A DNA stretch of 64,000 nt, taken from Elgaria multicarinata webbii (lineage: Eukaryota; Chordata; Lepidosauria; Squamata; Anguidae). The notes under the pieces are model-generated. The model was given only the letters and a program-made list of their open reading frames with translations. It had not been told where the DNA came from and searched no databases. The stretch covers positions 1,216,001-1,280,000 of the forward strand of contig NC_086180.1 in the NCBI RefSeq assembly GCF_023053635.1, given 5' to 3'. Positions within the stretch are counted from its first letter, which is position 1. Every line of letters starts with the position of its first letter. Below are positions 41,660 through 53,952 of the stretch, piece after piece. The translations under genes were made by a program, and so were the position numbers.

Positions 41660-41790
41660 CTAAGAACATGAGAGGAGCCCTGATGCTGGATCAGACCAAG
41701 GGTCCATCTAGTCCAGCACTGTGTTCACACAGAGGCCAACCAGCCGTCGGCCAGCAACCAACAAAGCAGGACATGGTGCGCTCCATTTGA
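41660..41790 (-). mobile_element. CR1-type 3' end fragment
   Basis: AAGAACATGAGAGGAGCCCT, GATGCTGGATCAGACCAAGG, GTCCATCTAGTCCAGCACTG; reverse of the 10838 type. Confidence 0.75.
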
Positions 41791-43345
41791 GGGGCTTGCC
41801 AAAAATTCTTTACAAAGGAGGAGGGTGTGCCTGCACCTGGGCACCTTGGGAGAGTGGCTGTGCCTCAGTCTACCCTCTGGTAAGGATGGCTGACCAGGCG
41901 CTGTTGCCTGTCCTGTCTCAGTTTTGATATATAGGAAGCCCTTAACTTTTCCTTCCCTGGTTAGAAAGTGAAGTTCATATATTTATTACAGCTATCCCAC
42001 TGTCCATCCAGACGTGGCCTTCCTATACAGTTTTTCATCCAGGCATTGATCAGACAGATCTGCTTAGCTGCAGGAGGTGGCTGCACCAGGTGCATTCAGG
42101 CGATGCCCTGGGGCTGTTGATTTCATTCTTGAGAATGCAGTTAACTTTTACCCTCTTGCTCCTTCCTTGAAGGGCAGCATTGTGTGCCTGCCCTCTTGCC
42201 CCTGCTGTTGTGGGTGTGCCTGCACCTTGCAGCAACCCGTGGAGTGGACAGCGACTTTGATGGGGTAAAGGGGTTTCGGTTGCTTGCTACGGGGGTTGAG
42301 ACGCTGTGTGCTGGGTATCTTAACTTTGTGCGTATTTTTCAAGAAATGCATGGTCCTACCTAATTGTTTTACGTGGATTTTGTTCTGGTGTAGCACCTGT
42401 TCCTGGTGTAGCGCCTGTTGGGACTTGGCACACCTGCAATCTCTGGCTTTGTCTGTTTTAATGCTAGAGATCACAGCTTGGCTGATACTTTTTACTGTAG
42501 ATCAGGCCTTTGCCCACAGTCTTAGGGCTGCTTCATATGTTATGTTTTCTTACAAGAAGCCACTTTTGCATGGGTAGATTGTTCTATTTGGAAGGGGATA
42601 TTGTTCAGCAAAGGGTTAATGTTGAGGCCCTTCCATTGGCTTTTCTTCTGTTGTGCTAGAGCATACCCCTGCCTGGGTTTCTGTTCCTGGTTGGCTTGAT
42701 TTGTAAGAAGGGAAGTAAAATGTTAGCAGAAGCAGATTGTAGTGGTTTGGTGGGGTACTTGGGTTGCCTTACAGTGGTGGATGGGATTAACCTAGAAAAC
42801 GGACAGTCCTGCTATTTGGGACAGGAGAGCCAAGGGTCAAAAACTTGTGTGTGCCTTTGGCACAACCAAAGAAGTCTCTCTCTCTCTCTCTCCAGAGTCT
42901 CTGAGCCAGTCACTCTTCCTTCCTACTTTTCTTATAATAATCCAGGAGGTTCCACTACTGGAGCTTCTCCCTCACAAGTTGTCTAAGGTCTCCTTACCCT
43001 GTAGCAGTTCATTGGGAGCAAATACCAGGCTGCCTCTTTCTTTGAGGACCCTGTTAGTTCCGTAGTGAATCAATACCAAAGGGACGATCTTATCGAGAAC
43101 AAGAGAGCTCTGTTGTTCCTGGTGAGACTCGGACAAGAACCGTACTTTAATTTTCTGTCACGTTCCACCAGAGTAGTAGCTACTTCACATTTTACTTGGT
43201 CATAGCATGAAATACAGAATTCCGGTTGTTATATTTCCAGATTGTCTGTTGATTTGTAGCACTTTACACATTCTCTCGCCTTTTTATTAGGAGTGTATCT
43301 GTGCTGGAGGGTAGTTCTTTGATTTGCAATTTTAACAAATCTTAA
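41791..43345. other. EXOC6B intron 1, no gene recognised
   Basis: Mostly unique. A CT microsatellite at 42877-42893. Frames here show no family. Confidence 0.4.
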
Positions 43346-43349
43346 GAAA

Positions 43350-43990
43350 TGAAATAAAAACCAGGAGGGTCAGGGAAGCTGGTGGGCATCAAGAGAGGTG
43401 TCCACGAGCACATTGGTGCCCACAGGCACTGTTGCTGGAGACCTCATATATACAGAGAAGAGTAGAGGACAGCCTGCAGAGCCATGAGTGACCCCAGTAG
43501 AGAGAAAGTGGAGGAAGGGCTTCCTCCTCTGGAGAGACTGAAAGAGTAATTAGACAAGTAGAAATCTAGTCAGCTGAGGCCAGAATCACACAGACCAAGA
43601 GCATGAAGGGAGTCCAGTAGGAGACCGTGATCCACTGCCTCAAAGGTATTGACAAGGTCTTTGGATTTGGCAGTGAGGAGGTCCTAAGTGATTTTCATGA
43701 GGACAGTCTCAGAGGAGAGAGCCTTGAGCAAAAGCCAGATAAGAGCGGGTCAAAAACACACTTGGGGTGAGAGAACATTAAGACTGTGGGAGTAAGCAGC
43801 ACACTCCAGGAATTTGGGGTAAAGGGAAGAAGAGAAATTGGATCGTGGTTGGAGAGGGAGGAGGTATCAAGGGATTCTTTTTTGAGTATACAGTTTGAAT
43901 GCGGAACAGAAGGAGACAAAAAGGTAGATAATGGGGTGGAGAGGATGGATAATAGCAGGGGAGATGGCAATTAGAAATTGGAAGGGAACA
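43350..43990 (-). mobile_element. L2-clade LINE reverse transcriptase fragment
   Basis: Minus-strand reading gives TSSLSNHDPISLLPFTPNSW (family: SSLSNYRPISLLPF), VFDPLLSGFCSRLSP and, in another frame, FEAVDHGLLLDSLHALGLCD (family: AFDTVDHGLLLD). A frame-broken RT core from a different L2 subfamily than the 3' ends elsewhere. Confidence 0.82.
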
Positions 43991-43997
43991 GGACCAA

Positions 43998-44034
43998 GGA
44001 GGAATGGTGGTTGTTGTTGATGTTGTTGTTGTTG

Positions 44035-44069
<35 letters not shown>

Positions 44070-44160
44070 TATTTATTTATTACATTTATATACCGCCCCT
44101 TAGCCGAAGCTCTCTGGGTGGTTCACAAGCTCTCTGGGCGGTTTACAGAGAGGATATCAG
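43998..44160 (-). repeat. (GTT)n(ATT)n microsatellite and L2-type tail
   Basis: GTTGTTGTT and ATTATTATT runs to about 44078, then TTATATACCGCCCCTTAGCC, GAAGCTCTCTGGGTGGTTCA, with the CTCTCTGGGCGG stem duplicated locally. Confidence 0.75.
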
Positions 44161-44399
44161 GGTAGTCAACTTATCAAATGTGTCAGGAGAAAGAAGAAAT
44201 GGTAGAAGGAGGTGCTAGAGGGAGATGTCTGAAGGGAGGAGAGCGAGAGCGAGAGAGTGTCAAAGTAAGTGGGTTCATTTTAAACATGGGATCAGAAGGC
44301 CAAATCTTGAGCGGGGAACAGGGCGGCCTTAGCAGGGCAACAGTGGTGGAGAAGAAGCATTTGGGATTCCTTAGGTCAGACTGTGGCCCAGAAGTGTGT

Positions 44400-44608
44400 C
44401 TCAGCCCTCCAGTTGTGGATCAGACAGGTGAAGTCATGTTCTCTGCCATCAACTTCGCTAAAAACATTACTTTACCTGTCTGAAGGACCTTAAGTAAACA
44501 GTGTCCTGAAACCTTATGTCAGAATAAATTTGTTAATCTTTCAGGTACTACAAGTCTCTATTGTTTTTGCTGCAAAAGACTAACATGACTACCACTCTAG
44601 GAATTATA
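44400..44608 (+). repeat. Dispersed repeat of unknown class
   Basis: CAGAATAAATTTGTTAATCT, TTCAGGTACTACAAGTCTCT, ATTGTTTTTGCTGCAAAAGA, CTAACATGACTACCACTCTA; plus-strand member of the family at 1285. Its 5' limit is uncertain. Confidence 0.5.
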
Positions 44609-45052
44609 TCAAATGTTTGTGTTAATGTGTATTATGCTCAATTTTTTAAAAAAAAATCTGCAAAGCTGTCTTGGTGTTTTTAATGATTCATGGACTGTGT
44701 TTATTTAGTCTTGTGTCATATATGAGTCACTGTGTTTACGGATACCAGTAGGATATTCGATCTACTACACATTAACACATGCATGTAGTATTTCATGCCT
44801 CTGTATCTGAAAATGTTCACTATGTATTAGTCCATAGATGGTATAAATCTTTTATGGAAAAAGTGCATGATCCTTGTGAATAGCTAAGCTATGTCTCTGG
44901 TTTGTAAAGTAACTCGAAGTAGGTAACAAGGCCGAGGGAGGGAGGGAGCCGGTGAGTGAGTGTGCCTGAGTGGTGGGTGTGCCTGAAACTTTGTGTGAAG
45001 GAATGAGGGGTGGTATCCTTGAGAAGAGCACTTGCAGAGGAAGACGCTAAAG

Positions 45053-46914
45053 CAGTGGTTCCCAAACTTTTTCAGGTCACCGCCTCCTTGGTTCTACAAA
45101 CTCATGCCCAGCGCCCCCCTACCCTACCCTATAAAAATCATTATTCAGAATAGTGGTTTTCAATGACCCACCAAGGAAGATAATAACAATAAAATTCAAA
45201 ACAGTAACAATTAATTGAATACCTTATTCAAAATCCAATTGGTGTGCCCTGCCATGCTGGCTGCAAACAGAGGCGTTCGCTCTCGTTTCCCTCCCTCCCT
45301 CGGCAAGCCTGGGGCAGGTGCTTCCCATTTAGAGGGGGTTCTAGGAGTTAAAGGACTTTTTTCTGTCTAAACATGCATAAAATTTATTTATTTATTTAAG
45401 CATTTTTATGCTGCCATTCAGCCAAAAAAGGCTCTCACGGCGGCTTACAAAAGTATTTTTTGACAAAAATTGTGCCTTTAACTTATCATGTCACACTAGC
45501 ATGAGTACAGGAATCAAATAGGATTTCCTTCTTCAGTGGAACACACTTACTTAGGAGTAAGCAACATTTTGTTATAGGAAAGGATAATGATTTTAATTAA
45601 AATTTTAAAATAATTATCTGCCACCTGGTACAGAGTTTTCCTATGGAAAACCTGGCTGGGACTGAAGTAGAGGGGGACTAATTTTACTGTACTTATTGTC
45701 TTTAAATATGGTTAAATATCCCACAATTACCTTGCTATTCTATTTCTACAATTCATTTTCTCCTGTCTTTTCTTCACCCTCTCTTCGTTTTCAGGCTGAA
45801 TCCTATGCATATTTACCTCAGAGTAAGTTCTATTGATCTCAGTGGGGCTTACTTCTGAGTAGACATACTTAGGATTGTGCTGCAGCTCTGTTTTTATGGT
45901 GAGACAAGATACACACATACCATGTTTACCAAAAGAACGCTTGAAAAAAGAGGGTTGGACACCCTGAAATAAGCAAGGGCAGATAGGAATGGTTTCAGCA
46001 AGCATTCTGGGAAAAGGTGCTGCTGAATCTTCTTTAGCCAGAAAGGACCTGGGGAATTGCAATTCTCTCTCCCTCCCCCTTTTCTTTTCTCTCCCAATCC
46101 TGTTGTAGTCCAGATTTTTTGGGGGGTGGGAGCACACACACAGACACACAGCATCTCTCTCTCTCTCTCTCTCTCCAACCCCCCCTCCCTCCAAGCCTCC
46201 CTCTCTCTCCAACCCCCCCTGCCCCCAAGCCTCACAATAGCTGCCAGGCTGATTAGGACAGGAGGGCAGCAGCTCAGAGGGGAGATGGCCCCAATCTGCA
46301 ACTCCTGACAGGGGAAGGGAGCCTGGTGATACCTTGCAGCAGCACAAGCAGTCCTGCTCCCCACCCAGCCGGCCGTTCTTGGCAGCTGCACTGCCGCCCG
46401 CCGTCCTCCACATGCTCCTTCCTCTCCGCACATGGCTGCTGCTCCCGCCTTATGCAGCAACTATTGCAAGAGGTCTGCCGGGGCAGCTTGTAGGAGGGAG
46501 CAGCTCTGGCCGAGGGAGGGAGCGGGCAGGTGGTGGTGGCGGTGGCTCCAGCAGGAAAGAAGCCCTGGGCCCTCCTAGGCAGGAGAAGAGTGGGCAGAGC
46601 AGCTGAATTCGCCGCTGTTTCCTGCTCTGCTGCCTCCTGTGGGCGCTTCCCCCACCCCCTACTTCTGGTGGGGCCGCTGTGGGCTTGAGATAGGAGGAGA
46701 GAGCGGCTGCGTGAATGAGAAAGTCCTTCCTGAGCAGGAGCAGTGTGGGGAGAGCAGCTGAATTCGCCGTTCTTTCCTGCTCGGTCCCTGGGTTTTAGGC
46801 CCTCCTGGAGAGACCACCTCGAGCGCCCCCCTGCCGTCCCTTTGCCTCTTAACGCCCCCCTATGCAATCCCACCGCCCCCAAGGGGGCAATACCACTCAC
46901 TTTGGGAACCACTG
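45053..46914. mobile_element. Non-autonomous hAT transposon, 1.86 kb
   Basis: 14-bp perfect terminal inverted repeats CAGTGGTTCCCAAA (45053-45066) and TTTGGGAACCACTG (46901-46914), and an 8-bp target duplication CGCTAAAG (45045-45052) / CACTAAAG (46915-46922) with one mismatch. Subterminal GCCCCCCTA and GGGGGC blocks. The interior has no transposase: AT-rich left part with other repeats (45811-45890), a CA/CT microsatellite with a local tandem duplication (46130-46235), and a GC-rich right part with a duplicated GAGCAGCTGAATTCGCCG (46596 and 46752). Minus-strand open frames of over 230 codons in the GC-rich part match nothing I know. Confidence 0.88.
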
Positions 46915-46984
46915 CACTAAAGGTACATGAGCCAAGGCTAGCAAGTGGAGGTGTGCTCAGGGAGTAGAGTTTAGACGAGTTTGA

Positions 46985-47777
46985 AAACAACAGGATGAAA
47001 TTTAATAGGGATAAATGCCAAGTTCTACATTTAGGAAATAGAAACCAAATGCACAGTTACGAGATGGGGGATACTTGGCTCAGCAATACTACAAACGAGA
47101 AGGATCTTGGAATTGTTGTAGATTGCAAGCTGAATATGAGCCAACAGTGCGATATGGCTGCAAGAAAGGCAAATGCTATTTTGGGCTGCATTAATAGAAG
47201 TATAGCTTCCAAATCATGTGAGGTCCTGGTTACTCTCTCTATTCGGCCCTGGTTAGGCCTCATCTAGAGTATTGCGTCCAGTTCTGGGCTCCACAATTCA
47301 AGAAGGATGCAGACAAGCTGGAGCGTGTTCAGAGGAGGGCAACCAGGATGATCAGGGCTCTGGAAACAAAGCCCTATGAAGAGAGACTGGAAGAACTGGG
47401 CATGTTTAGCCTGGAGAAGAGAAGATTGAGGGGAGACATGATAGCACTCTTCAAATACTTAAAAGGTTGTCCCACAGAGGAGGGCCAGGATCTCTTCTCG
47501 ATCCTCCCAGAGTGCAGGACATGGAATAACGGGCTCAAGTTAAAGGAAGCCAGGTTCCGGCTGGACATCAGGAAAAACTTCCTGACTGTTAGAGCAGTAC
47601 GACAATGGAATCAGTTCCCTAGGCAGGTTGTGGGCTCTCCCACAGTAGAGGCCTTCAAGAGGCAGCTGGACAACCATCTGTCCAGGATGCTTTAGGGTGG
47701 ATTCCTGCATTGAGCAGGGGGTTGGACTCGATGGCCTTGTAGGCCCCTTCCAACTCCGCTATTCTATGATTCTATGA
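46985..47777 (+). mobile_element. CR1 LINE 3' end
   Basis: [79 protein letters not shown], and terminal ATTCTATGATTCTATGA. 5' truncated within the RT; young-looking. Confidence 0.94.
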
Positions 47778-47954
47778 GAAAGGTCCTATAACAGGAAGAT
47801 GCAAATGGCTTTAAATGTCCTGGCCTTTATCTGGGTATTTCTTTCTTGATGGGTGACTAAGGAAAAAGAAAAACCAGCCCTTTCATTGCCACTTGCACAG
47901 AGCAAGAGAAAAATGTTTGAAATCCCTGGGCAACTCTCTCAAAGCATTAAGACC

Positions 47955-47998
47955 CTCTACTCCCCTCCCCTCCCCTCCCCTCCCCTCCCCTCCCCCCC
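47955..47998. repeat. (CCCCT)n microsatellite
   Basis: About eight CCCCT units followed by a C run. The complementary strand is (AGGGG)n, capable of G-quadruplexes. Confidence 0.9.
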
Positions 47999-48149
47999 AC
48001 TACGATCACTTCCGCCTCCTTCTCACATTTTACTTTGAAGTGCTGAAAAACGTGCTTGGCTGTTTGTGGCGTTTGGCAGTAATTGTTCCAGGGCTCTGCT
48101 CAAGTAATTGTCTCATTGCCCCACTTTCCCTCTGGCTTCTAGACTCACC

Positions 48150-48345
48150 TCATAATTATCTATTTAATATATTTCTAGGCCACCTTTAAGGGCAAAAGCA
48201 CCCCAAGGTGGCTTTCACAATAAGGTCCTTATATTAAAATTCCATCCAGTGACAAAACAGCAAAAATTAATAAAATCAACAAACACAACTAATAAAAAAT
48301 CCAGGCCAGACAGTATTAAAATCCAAAATACGTGATGCAATGCGA
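48150..48345 (-). repeat. L2-like 3' tail, minus
   Basis: CTATTTAATATATTTCTAGG, CCACCTTTAAGGGCAAAAGC, CCCAAGGTGGCTTTCACAAT, then A-rich 3' UTR-like sequence. Confidence 0.45.
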
Positions 48346-49383
48346 CTGGTAGTCAGGCTGAGAAGTGACCCTGTGATCAAGAACATTGCAACCCTGAAGC
48401 AAAGTCTGTTGTTTTCTCCCATTGTGCTGCTTATGCCATTTGGGCTCACGTAGTTTGGCTGTTATATCACTGGGCCTGGGATGTATATTCCTGTCTCATT
48501 TCAAACGGCAGGCTTGTGACCCTGTTTTGTGTTAGACTGTTTTATTTTTAAGTGCTCACTCCTTAAGTCTTGTCACAACGCCTTCTGAAGTATTTATATA
48601 ATACTTTGATAACAGTAGAGAGGTACCCAATGCGATACTTTGAGATTAAGTGCCAGGGATTCCTTACAAATAAGAATGTGCTTGGAGCTGTTTTGTGATG
48701 AAAAACCTCTCAAACCATTCACTAATTCCAAGGCCGTAGTTTGTGGAGTTACGTCCCAGCAGTGATATGAGTTTGTGCTTCTGTTCCTTGTTCTTTGAAT
48801 GTTTCCCAGGGGGTTGTGTGATACCCCTGTTCTTTCCTTCGAAAGGACTGCTCCAAGCTCCTTTCTTCTTTTCCAGAGTGCAAACAAAAATAGAGCCGGG
48901 ACATCAGCCGTTGCTACTGCAAGGCTGTGTTAACAGGACACACTCGTTGGCAGGAGCAGAAGGGTCTGACCAATGTGTTCATTGCTTACATTATGATAGG
49001 TCCGAGTTAAAATAATAATAAAACAGAATGATGTGACACATCCAACACCTGACCCGGGAAGCAACCCTTTTGCTGCAAAGGCGCCGCTGTCAGTTTGCAC
49101 ATGGATCCTACAGCTTCCGCTGGCAAATATGTTACAACATCAATATTTTCTGTAGCCTCAGGGTTCATATTAAATTTCCTTTGAGCACTATACCTGATGC
49201 AAACCATTTTTCCAACAAGAATAGTGCAAAAGAATTTTGATAAGCGGCTCCCCTGTCCTAATTATTTGTCTTTTCTCTCTTATAATTTGAGGAGTTTTGT
49301 ATCTCTTTCAAAAGGGCACAGCTCAGTGGTAGTACACCTACCCCAGATCAAGGGGGCTGCAGCAGACAAGTATTTCTAAGGGA
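48346..49383. other. EXOC6B intron 1, no gene recognised
   Basis: Unique-looking. About 49316-49378 (CAGCTCAGTGGTAGTACACC) has a faint SINE head-like word but no more. Confidence 0.35.
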
Positions 49384-49900
49384 TTATTTATTTATTTATT
49401 TATTTATTACATTTTTATACCGCCCAATAGCCGAAGCTCTCTGGGCGGTTCACAAAAATTAAAACCATTAAGAGTATAATAAAACATGCAACAAACTAAA
49501 AACCCAAATACAAAATACAGTCCTACCTTTCCACTCAGAAAAGTATCCAAGGCAGCTAAGGTCAAAACAAAAACAAAACAGTGAATACAAATTAAATCAA
49601 AGAAGTTAAAGAATATAAAACAGACAAACCAGTCAAGCAGGAGAGAGCCAATTGTCGTTAACAGTAGATAAACCAAAGGGTTGCCTGAACAGCAATGTTT
49701 TCAGCTGCCAATGAAGGATGATAAAACAAGGGCGCAGGGTGGTTTTCCTGAGGTAGGGAGTTCCATGTCCTGCGTGCTACAGCAGATAAGGCCGTGTTGC
49801 ATATGCTCATCAACCCCATGTCAGAAGGTGGAAGCTGTACAGAAAGACTCACCGGCTGATCTCGGTGGACTGTCAGTCTCATACAAGGAGTGGAGGAGAT
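49384..49900 (-). mobile_element. Two L2-type 3' ends, minus
   Basis: 49384-49525: TTTTTATACCGCCCAATAGC, CGAAGCTCTCTGGGCGGTTC. 49526-49900: CTTTCCACTCAGAAAAGTAT with minus-strand coding for ALSAVARRTWNSLPQENHPA (family RRxWNSLP) and the SVQLPPSDMGL region. Two subfamilies abut. Confidence 0.72.
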
Positions 49901-50031
49901 GTCGCCTTTGGGTGTTCCCTCTGGAGCTTCTCCCTTGCTTGTTATACCTTCTCAGATCCTCCTAGCAGAACCTGCTCAGTGTCTCAAGGGTGGAATTCTG
50001 ACCTATCTGTTTGGGAAGGCCCCATAGCTCA

Positions 50032-50155
50032 GTGGGAGAGCACAGACTTTGCCTATGGAAGGCTCCAGATGCAGCCTTTGGCATCTCTAGTTAAAGGGCC
50101 TCTCGTAATAGGGCTGACTTGTAAAGACTCTGAAACCTTGGGGAGCAAGATACTA
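50032..50155 (+). repeat. tRNA-headed SINE (Sauria-like)
   Basis: GGCCCCATAGCTCAGTGGGA, GAGCACAGACTTTGCCTATG, GAAGGCTCCAGATGCAGCCT, TTGGCATCTCTAGTTAAAGG. The box A-like TAGCTCAGTGGGAGAGCA is clear; box B is eroded, so it is not a functional tRNA gene. Confidence 0.82.
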
Positions 50156-50805
50156 GATGGGCTGGTTTGATATGAAGAGAGCTGCGTGTGTTCAGATGAG
50201 ACAACTTCTTTGGTGGATGCAATCTGAGGTTGGAGCCCTAAAGCTACCGAGAGTTTGATTCTAGACTTAAATGTTTCCCCCTTCGTTGTGATGAAGGAAA
50301 CGGCAAGTGTTGCTGCTAGACTCGTCTAAAAATTAGAAATGCTTGCACAAAACCTGCTCCTTTACGTTTTACATCTGCCTGTTCTTGACTAAATGGTGGG
50401 CTTTTTATGACAGAGGGCTGCAATCCTCCATGCACACATCTCCTTTCAGCTTTATAGAGCTTCTGAGTAACTTCTTTAGGATTACACTTACACAATTGTA
50501 TGTGGTTCTCTTAGGTTCATGGATTCATACCCCTATTACTTTGAATAGCTTTGTGAAAAGTGATATACTGGTTTTACGAATGAATCTTATTGGCGTATCC
50601 TAATGGGCTGTTGTGAGGTTGAGCTGGAAGGTTGTATGTATTTTTCATATAGTATATGCAATATTTTCTTTTTGGTAGAGTCTGTAAAGAAAAGAATACT
50701 ATAGTTCTAGTAAATTCTAGATGAATGTGGTGCCCAGGCTATATTGTTGTGCGCCGGAGGAGTACAGTGAATAGTTGTGCATTGTCTTCCTGCATAACCG
50801 TACAT

Positions 50806-51222
50806 TAGGGTGACCAACTGTCAGGATTTTCCCGGATTTGTCCTGGTTTTTGTTCTTTCCATGGTGTCGGGGGATTTTCTATAATTTTCAATAATGTCCT
50901 GGAATGACACACCTTCCCCTTTAAGGCTGCCATTAGCATGGCAGGAGGGAATGACATGCTTTCTTGAGGCACGTCATTCCCCCACCCCGAGCTCCAATTG
51001 AGGTCTTAAAGGGGAAAGTGGGTCATTCGTGGACATTATAGAAAAGGCCCCAACTGGAGTGGATGGTGGTGGTGCAGAATGAAATCCTTTCCCCTCCTCC
51101 ACTCCAATCGGGTTCTTTAAGGTGGCGGGGGAATAACGTACTTTCTGCAGGACTCAGAAAGCTGCTTCCCCACACACACACTAGGTGTCCTCTTTTTTGG
51201 TTTCCCAAATATGGTCACCCTA
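50806..51222. mobile_element. Non-autonomous hAT element with perfect target duplication
   Basis: Terminal inverted repeats TAGGGTGACCA / TGGTCACCCTA, flanked by the identical 8-bp CCGTACAT at 50798-50805 and 51223-51230. The 417-bp interior has partial fold-back symmetry (CCTTTAAGGC, CTTTAAGGTGGCGGGGG) but no coding. Ends match the family at 32704; the interior differs. Confidence 0.92.
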
Positions 51223-51230
51223 CCGTACAT

Positions 51231-52503
51231 GTTAATAATCACTATTTGGCCTTTGTTCCTCATCTGTAAAATGGGGATACCAGTGACTGTTTCAAAACTA
51301 TTGTGAGGATGAGTGAGCTAAACTCTGTAAGACACTCTGTGCTATCAGAAGTGATTACTCCTTTTGAAAAATACAACAACCCTGCTACCTGGATTTAGGT
51401 ACCAAATTTAGGTTATCCAGCTGTATTTTCAGGACTATATATAGTATTAGATCTCTGACATTTTGCTGAACCTTTGGGATTCTCTCTTGGCTGAACCAGG
51501 GCAGTGATTAACCTTTTAGTTGGTGGCTAAGTTGAGAGGTTTGGTTTATGAGCTAAAAGGCACAATGATTAAAGGCCATTGTCAAGCAACCTGATGAAAA
51601 CTGTTTTTTATTTTATTTTATAAGTTGCAGAAGTAATTTTTAAAGCCTTCCAATTTTAGTTTGTTTGGCACACACAGCAACAGATGTTGGACTAAAAGCC
51701 CAAAAGATACTGCATGAATGTTGCTTGATAAGGAAAATTGCACAGAAAGGACCCCAAAATCTTTGTGTCATTGTGGTAATAGTAATTTTATTTAGAGACT
51801 TGTGTGTGAAGCTGCAGAAAATGGGCTACATTGGAAAATACAAAAAAAGGGACCATGTCATTAGAAAAACCCATAAGCTCACTCATGGTGACTCACTTGG
51901 TATGGGAAGAATGAATCCTCTGGATTACTAAAACAGGCTTTCTTCTAGGAATAGCTGTCATCTTCATAAAGCCCTGCTGAGGTGGCTGGAGAACGGGACT
52001 GGAGTCCTGTGCACAGAAATTATAATGAAGCCAAGAAGTGGTGCTTGAAGGACCTCAGGTTCCCATGAGTACAGACAGTGCCATCCTGTGTGGTCACTTG
52101 CTAGGCCTGCTTCAGAGAAGAGCCCTTGAGCAATTTTTCCCCCGGGCAGCCACTTCAGCCAAAGGAGTTGCTGATCCAGTTGAACTGAAAGGGTGTGTGT
52201 GTGTTTGGGGGGGATTAGACCATCCTCTCCCTGCCAGAGGAAATAAACTGCAGACACTTCAGCTGGCTGGCTTAATTTCCCTGGGCTTTCCCTGTAAGAC
52301 TGGTTGGAGGCCAGGCATTTTATGCAGATATTCTTAGGGTCTGGGTTGTTCTTAAGTCTGGGGGATGGGAAGCTCCTTCTATTTTGTGTTTGGGTTACTT
52401 GGGAGATGGGGGAGTAGGGGGTGAGGTTTACACGGTGTGGTTATAAGGTCATCTTAAGCCAAGCCTGCAGATAAGCAACAAAAAATTCTCAGCTGGCCTC
52501 TTC
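51231..52503. other. EXOC6B intron 1, no gene recognised
   Basis: AT-rich, unique-looking. The frame at 51665-51931 has no recognisable family. Confidence 0.4.
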
Positions 52504-52987
52504 ATATTCTGGGTGAGGGCCATGGCTGTTGGGCATGTTACTTTACCTGAAAGCAATTTGCTCTGGGTGTGTCAGTCTGCTTGGTTGCTATAATTCATGA
52601 GGCGCAGTGTGGTTTATGTGGTGCGTTAGCATGTTTATCACTCGAATACGCAGGCTTGGATCCGAAGCAATAGAATGAAAATAGCTGCCAGCGTGTTTCT
52701 CCAACTGCTTGTGCTAGCCAGCGACTCTGTGTGCTGTTGCACATAGGTAAATTTGATATCAATTCTCATACTACTTCTTGAGCAAGTGGAAGAACAACTT
52801 TGGATTTGTTTTCACTTTCCTTGTGGACTGCCCTAGTTCTGTGTGAAAAAGTTTGCTCTGTGACCTTTTGGATCCAAGCTAATGTTTAGCTGTTTGTTTA
52901 TTTAAAAGCTTTTAATTCAGAATTACATTTATTTCTCCAGACTCTTCTCTGTGCAAGACCTTCCTTTGGAGGAAGGGCGGTATATAA

Positions 52988-53029
<42 letters not shown>

Positions 53030-53921
53030 TGACAAACCCACTCTGGGCTTAATAATAAAAGTTATGTAAATGTCTTTTTGATAAAGCTGTGAAATAACTT
53101 GTTTACTATGAAGCTACGAAATCTGTATATTTTGAAAAGGTTCCTGGATTCTCCTACAGATTGTAATGTTTGAATCCAAGTTGCAGAATCCTTCCCAGTT
53201 TGAAAACTGTTGCAGTAGTTTGGCCCAACATCTGTAAGAGAAGTGCTCCAAAACACACTCATTCTTACATTATTTTGTGTGATGGGGATGGGGTCTTTCT
53301 TTAAAGACTGTTGTCTGGCAGGAGAAATCTGTTTTCTTGTGGCATGGTTGATCTTTGTGGTAAAGCAGCCTTTGATGTGGGTTTTCCGGAAAATTTTGAA
53401 TTGGATTGAATGGAATAGCATCGTTTGCAGAGGAAAATTGTGAGTTTGTGTTGGAAAATGTTCTGATGCCCTGGAGAGCTGGGCAACTGGTGGCCCTTCA
53501 GCCGTTTTGATCCATCATCCCTCACCATTGACTATGTTGGCTAGAGCTGATGGCCAAAACATAGGCCATCATAGGCCAAAACATCTGGAGGGCCACAAGT
53601 TGCCCCCCTCTGCCCTAGAGAGATTTAACTGAGCAAGTTTCTTTTATTTGTATTTAGTGAACAAAGCTAAAAAAAAGTACTTCGTGTTAATTCTTTGTCC
53701 CAATACACCACAAATATTTGACCTGAAACATTTGAACTGGGGGTGGTGGATAAAAGCATGTTTACAGTGATTTAAATGTTACGTAGAATTTTTTATTGCA
53801 AAATATGTAAAAATTTAAAGACAATGGCATGTACATTTTATTTAATTTTTAAAGAAAAACCTCCAGAGGTACTGAAAACTGTTGACATAATTTAGCAACC
53901 CAAGAAATGTGCATGATATTA

Positions 53922-53952
<31 letters not shown>

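Noticed and set aside
46274-46990. 238-codon minus-strand frame as transposase of the hAT element
   Set aside because: No hAT dimerisation or catalytic motifs; low-complexity GC-rich translation.
50032-50104. tRNA gene
   Set aside because: Box A is good but box B and the acceptor stem are degraded, and the sequence continues into a SINE body.
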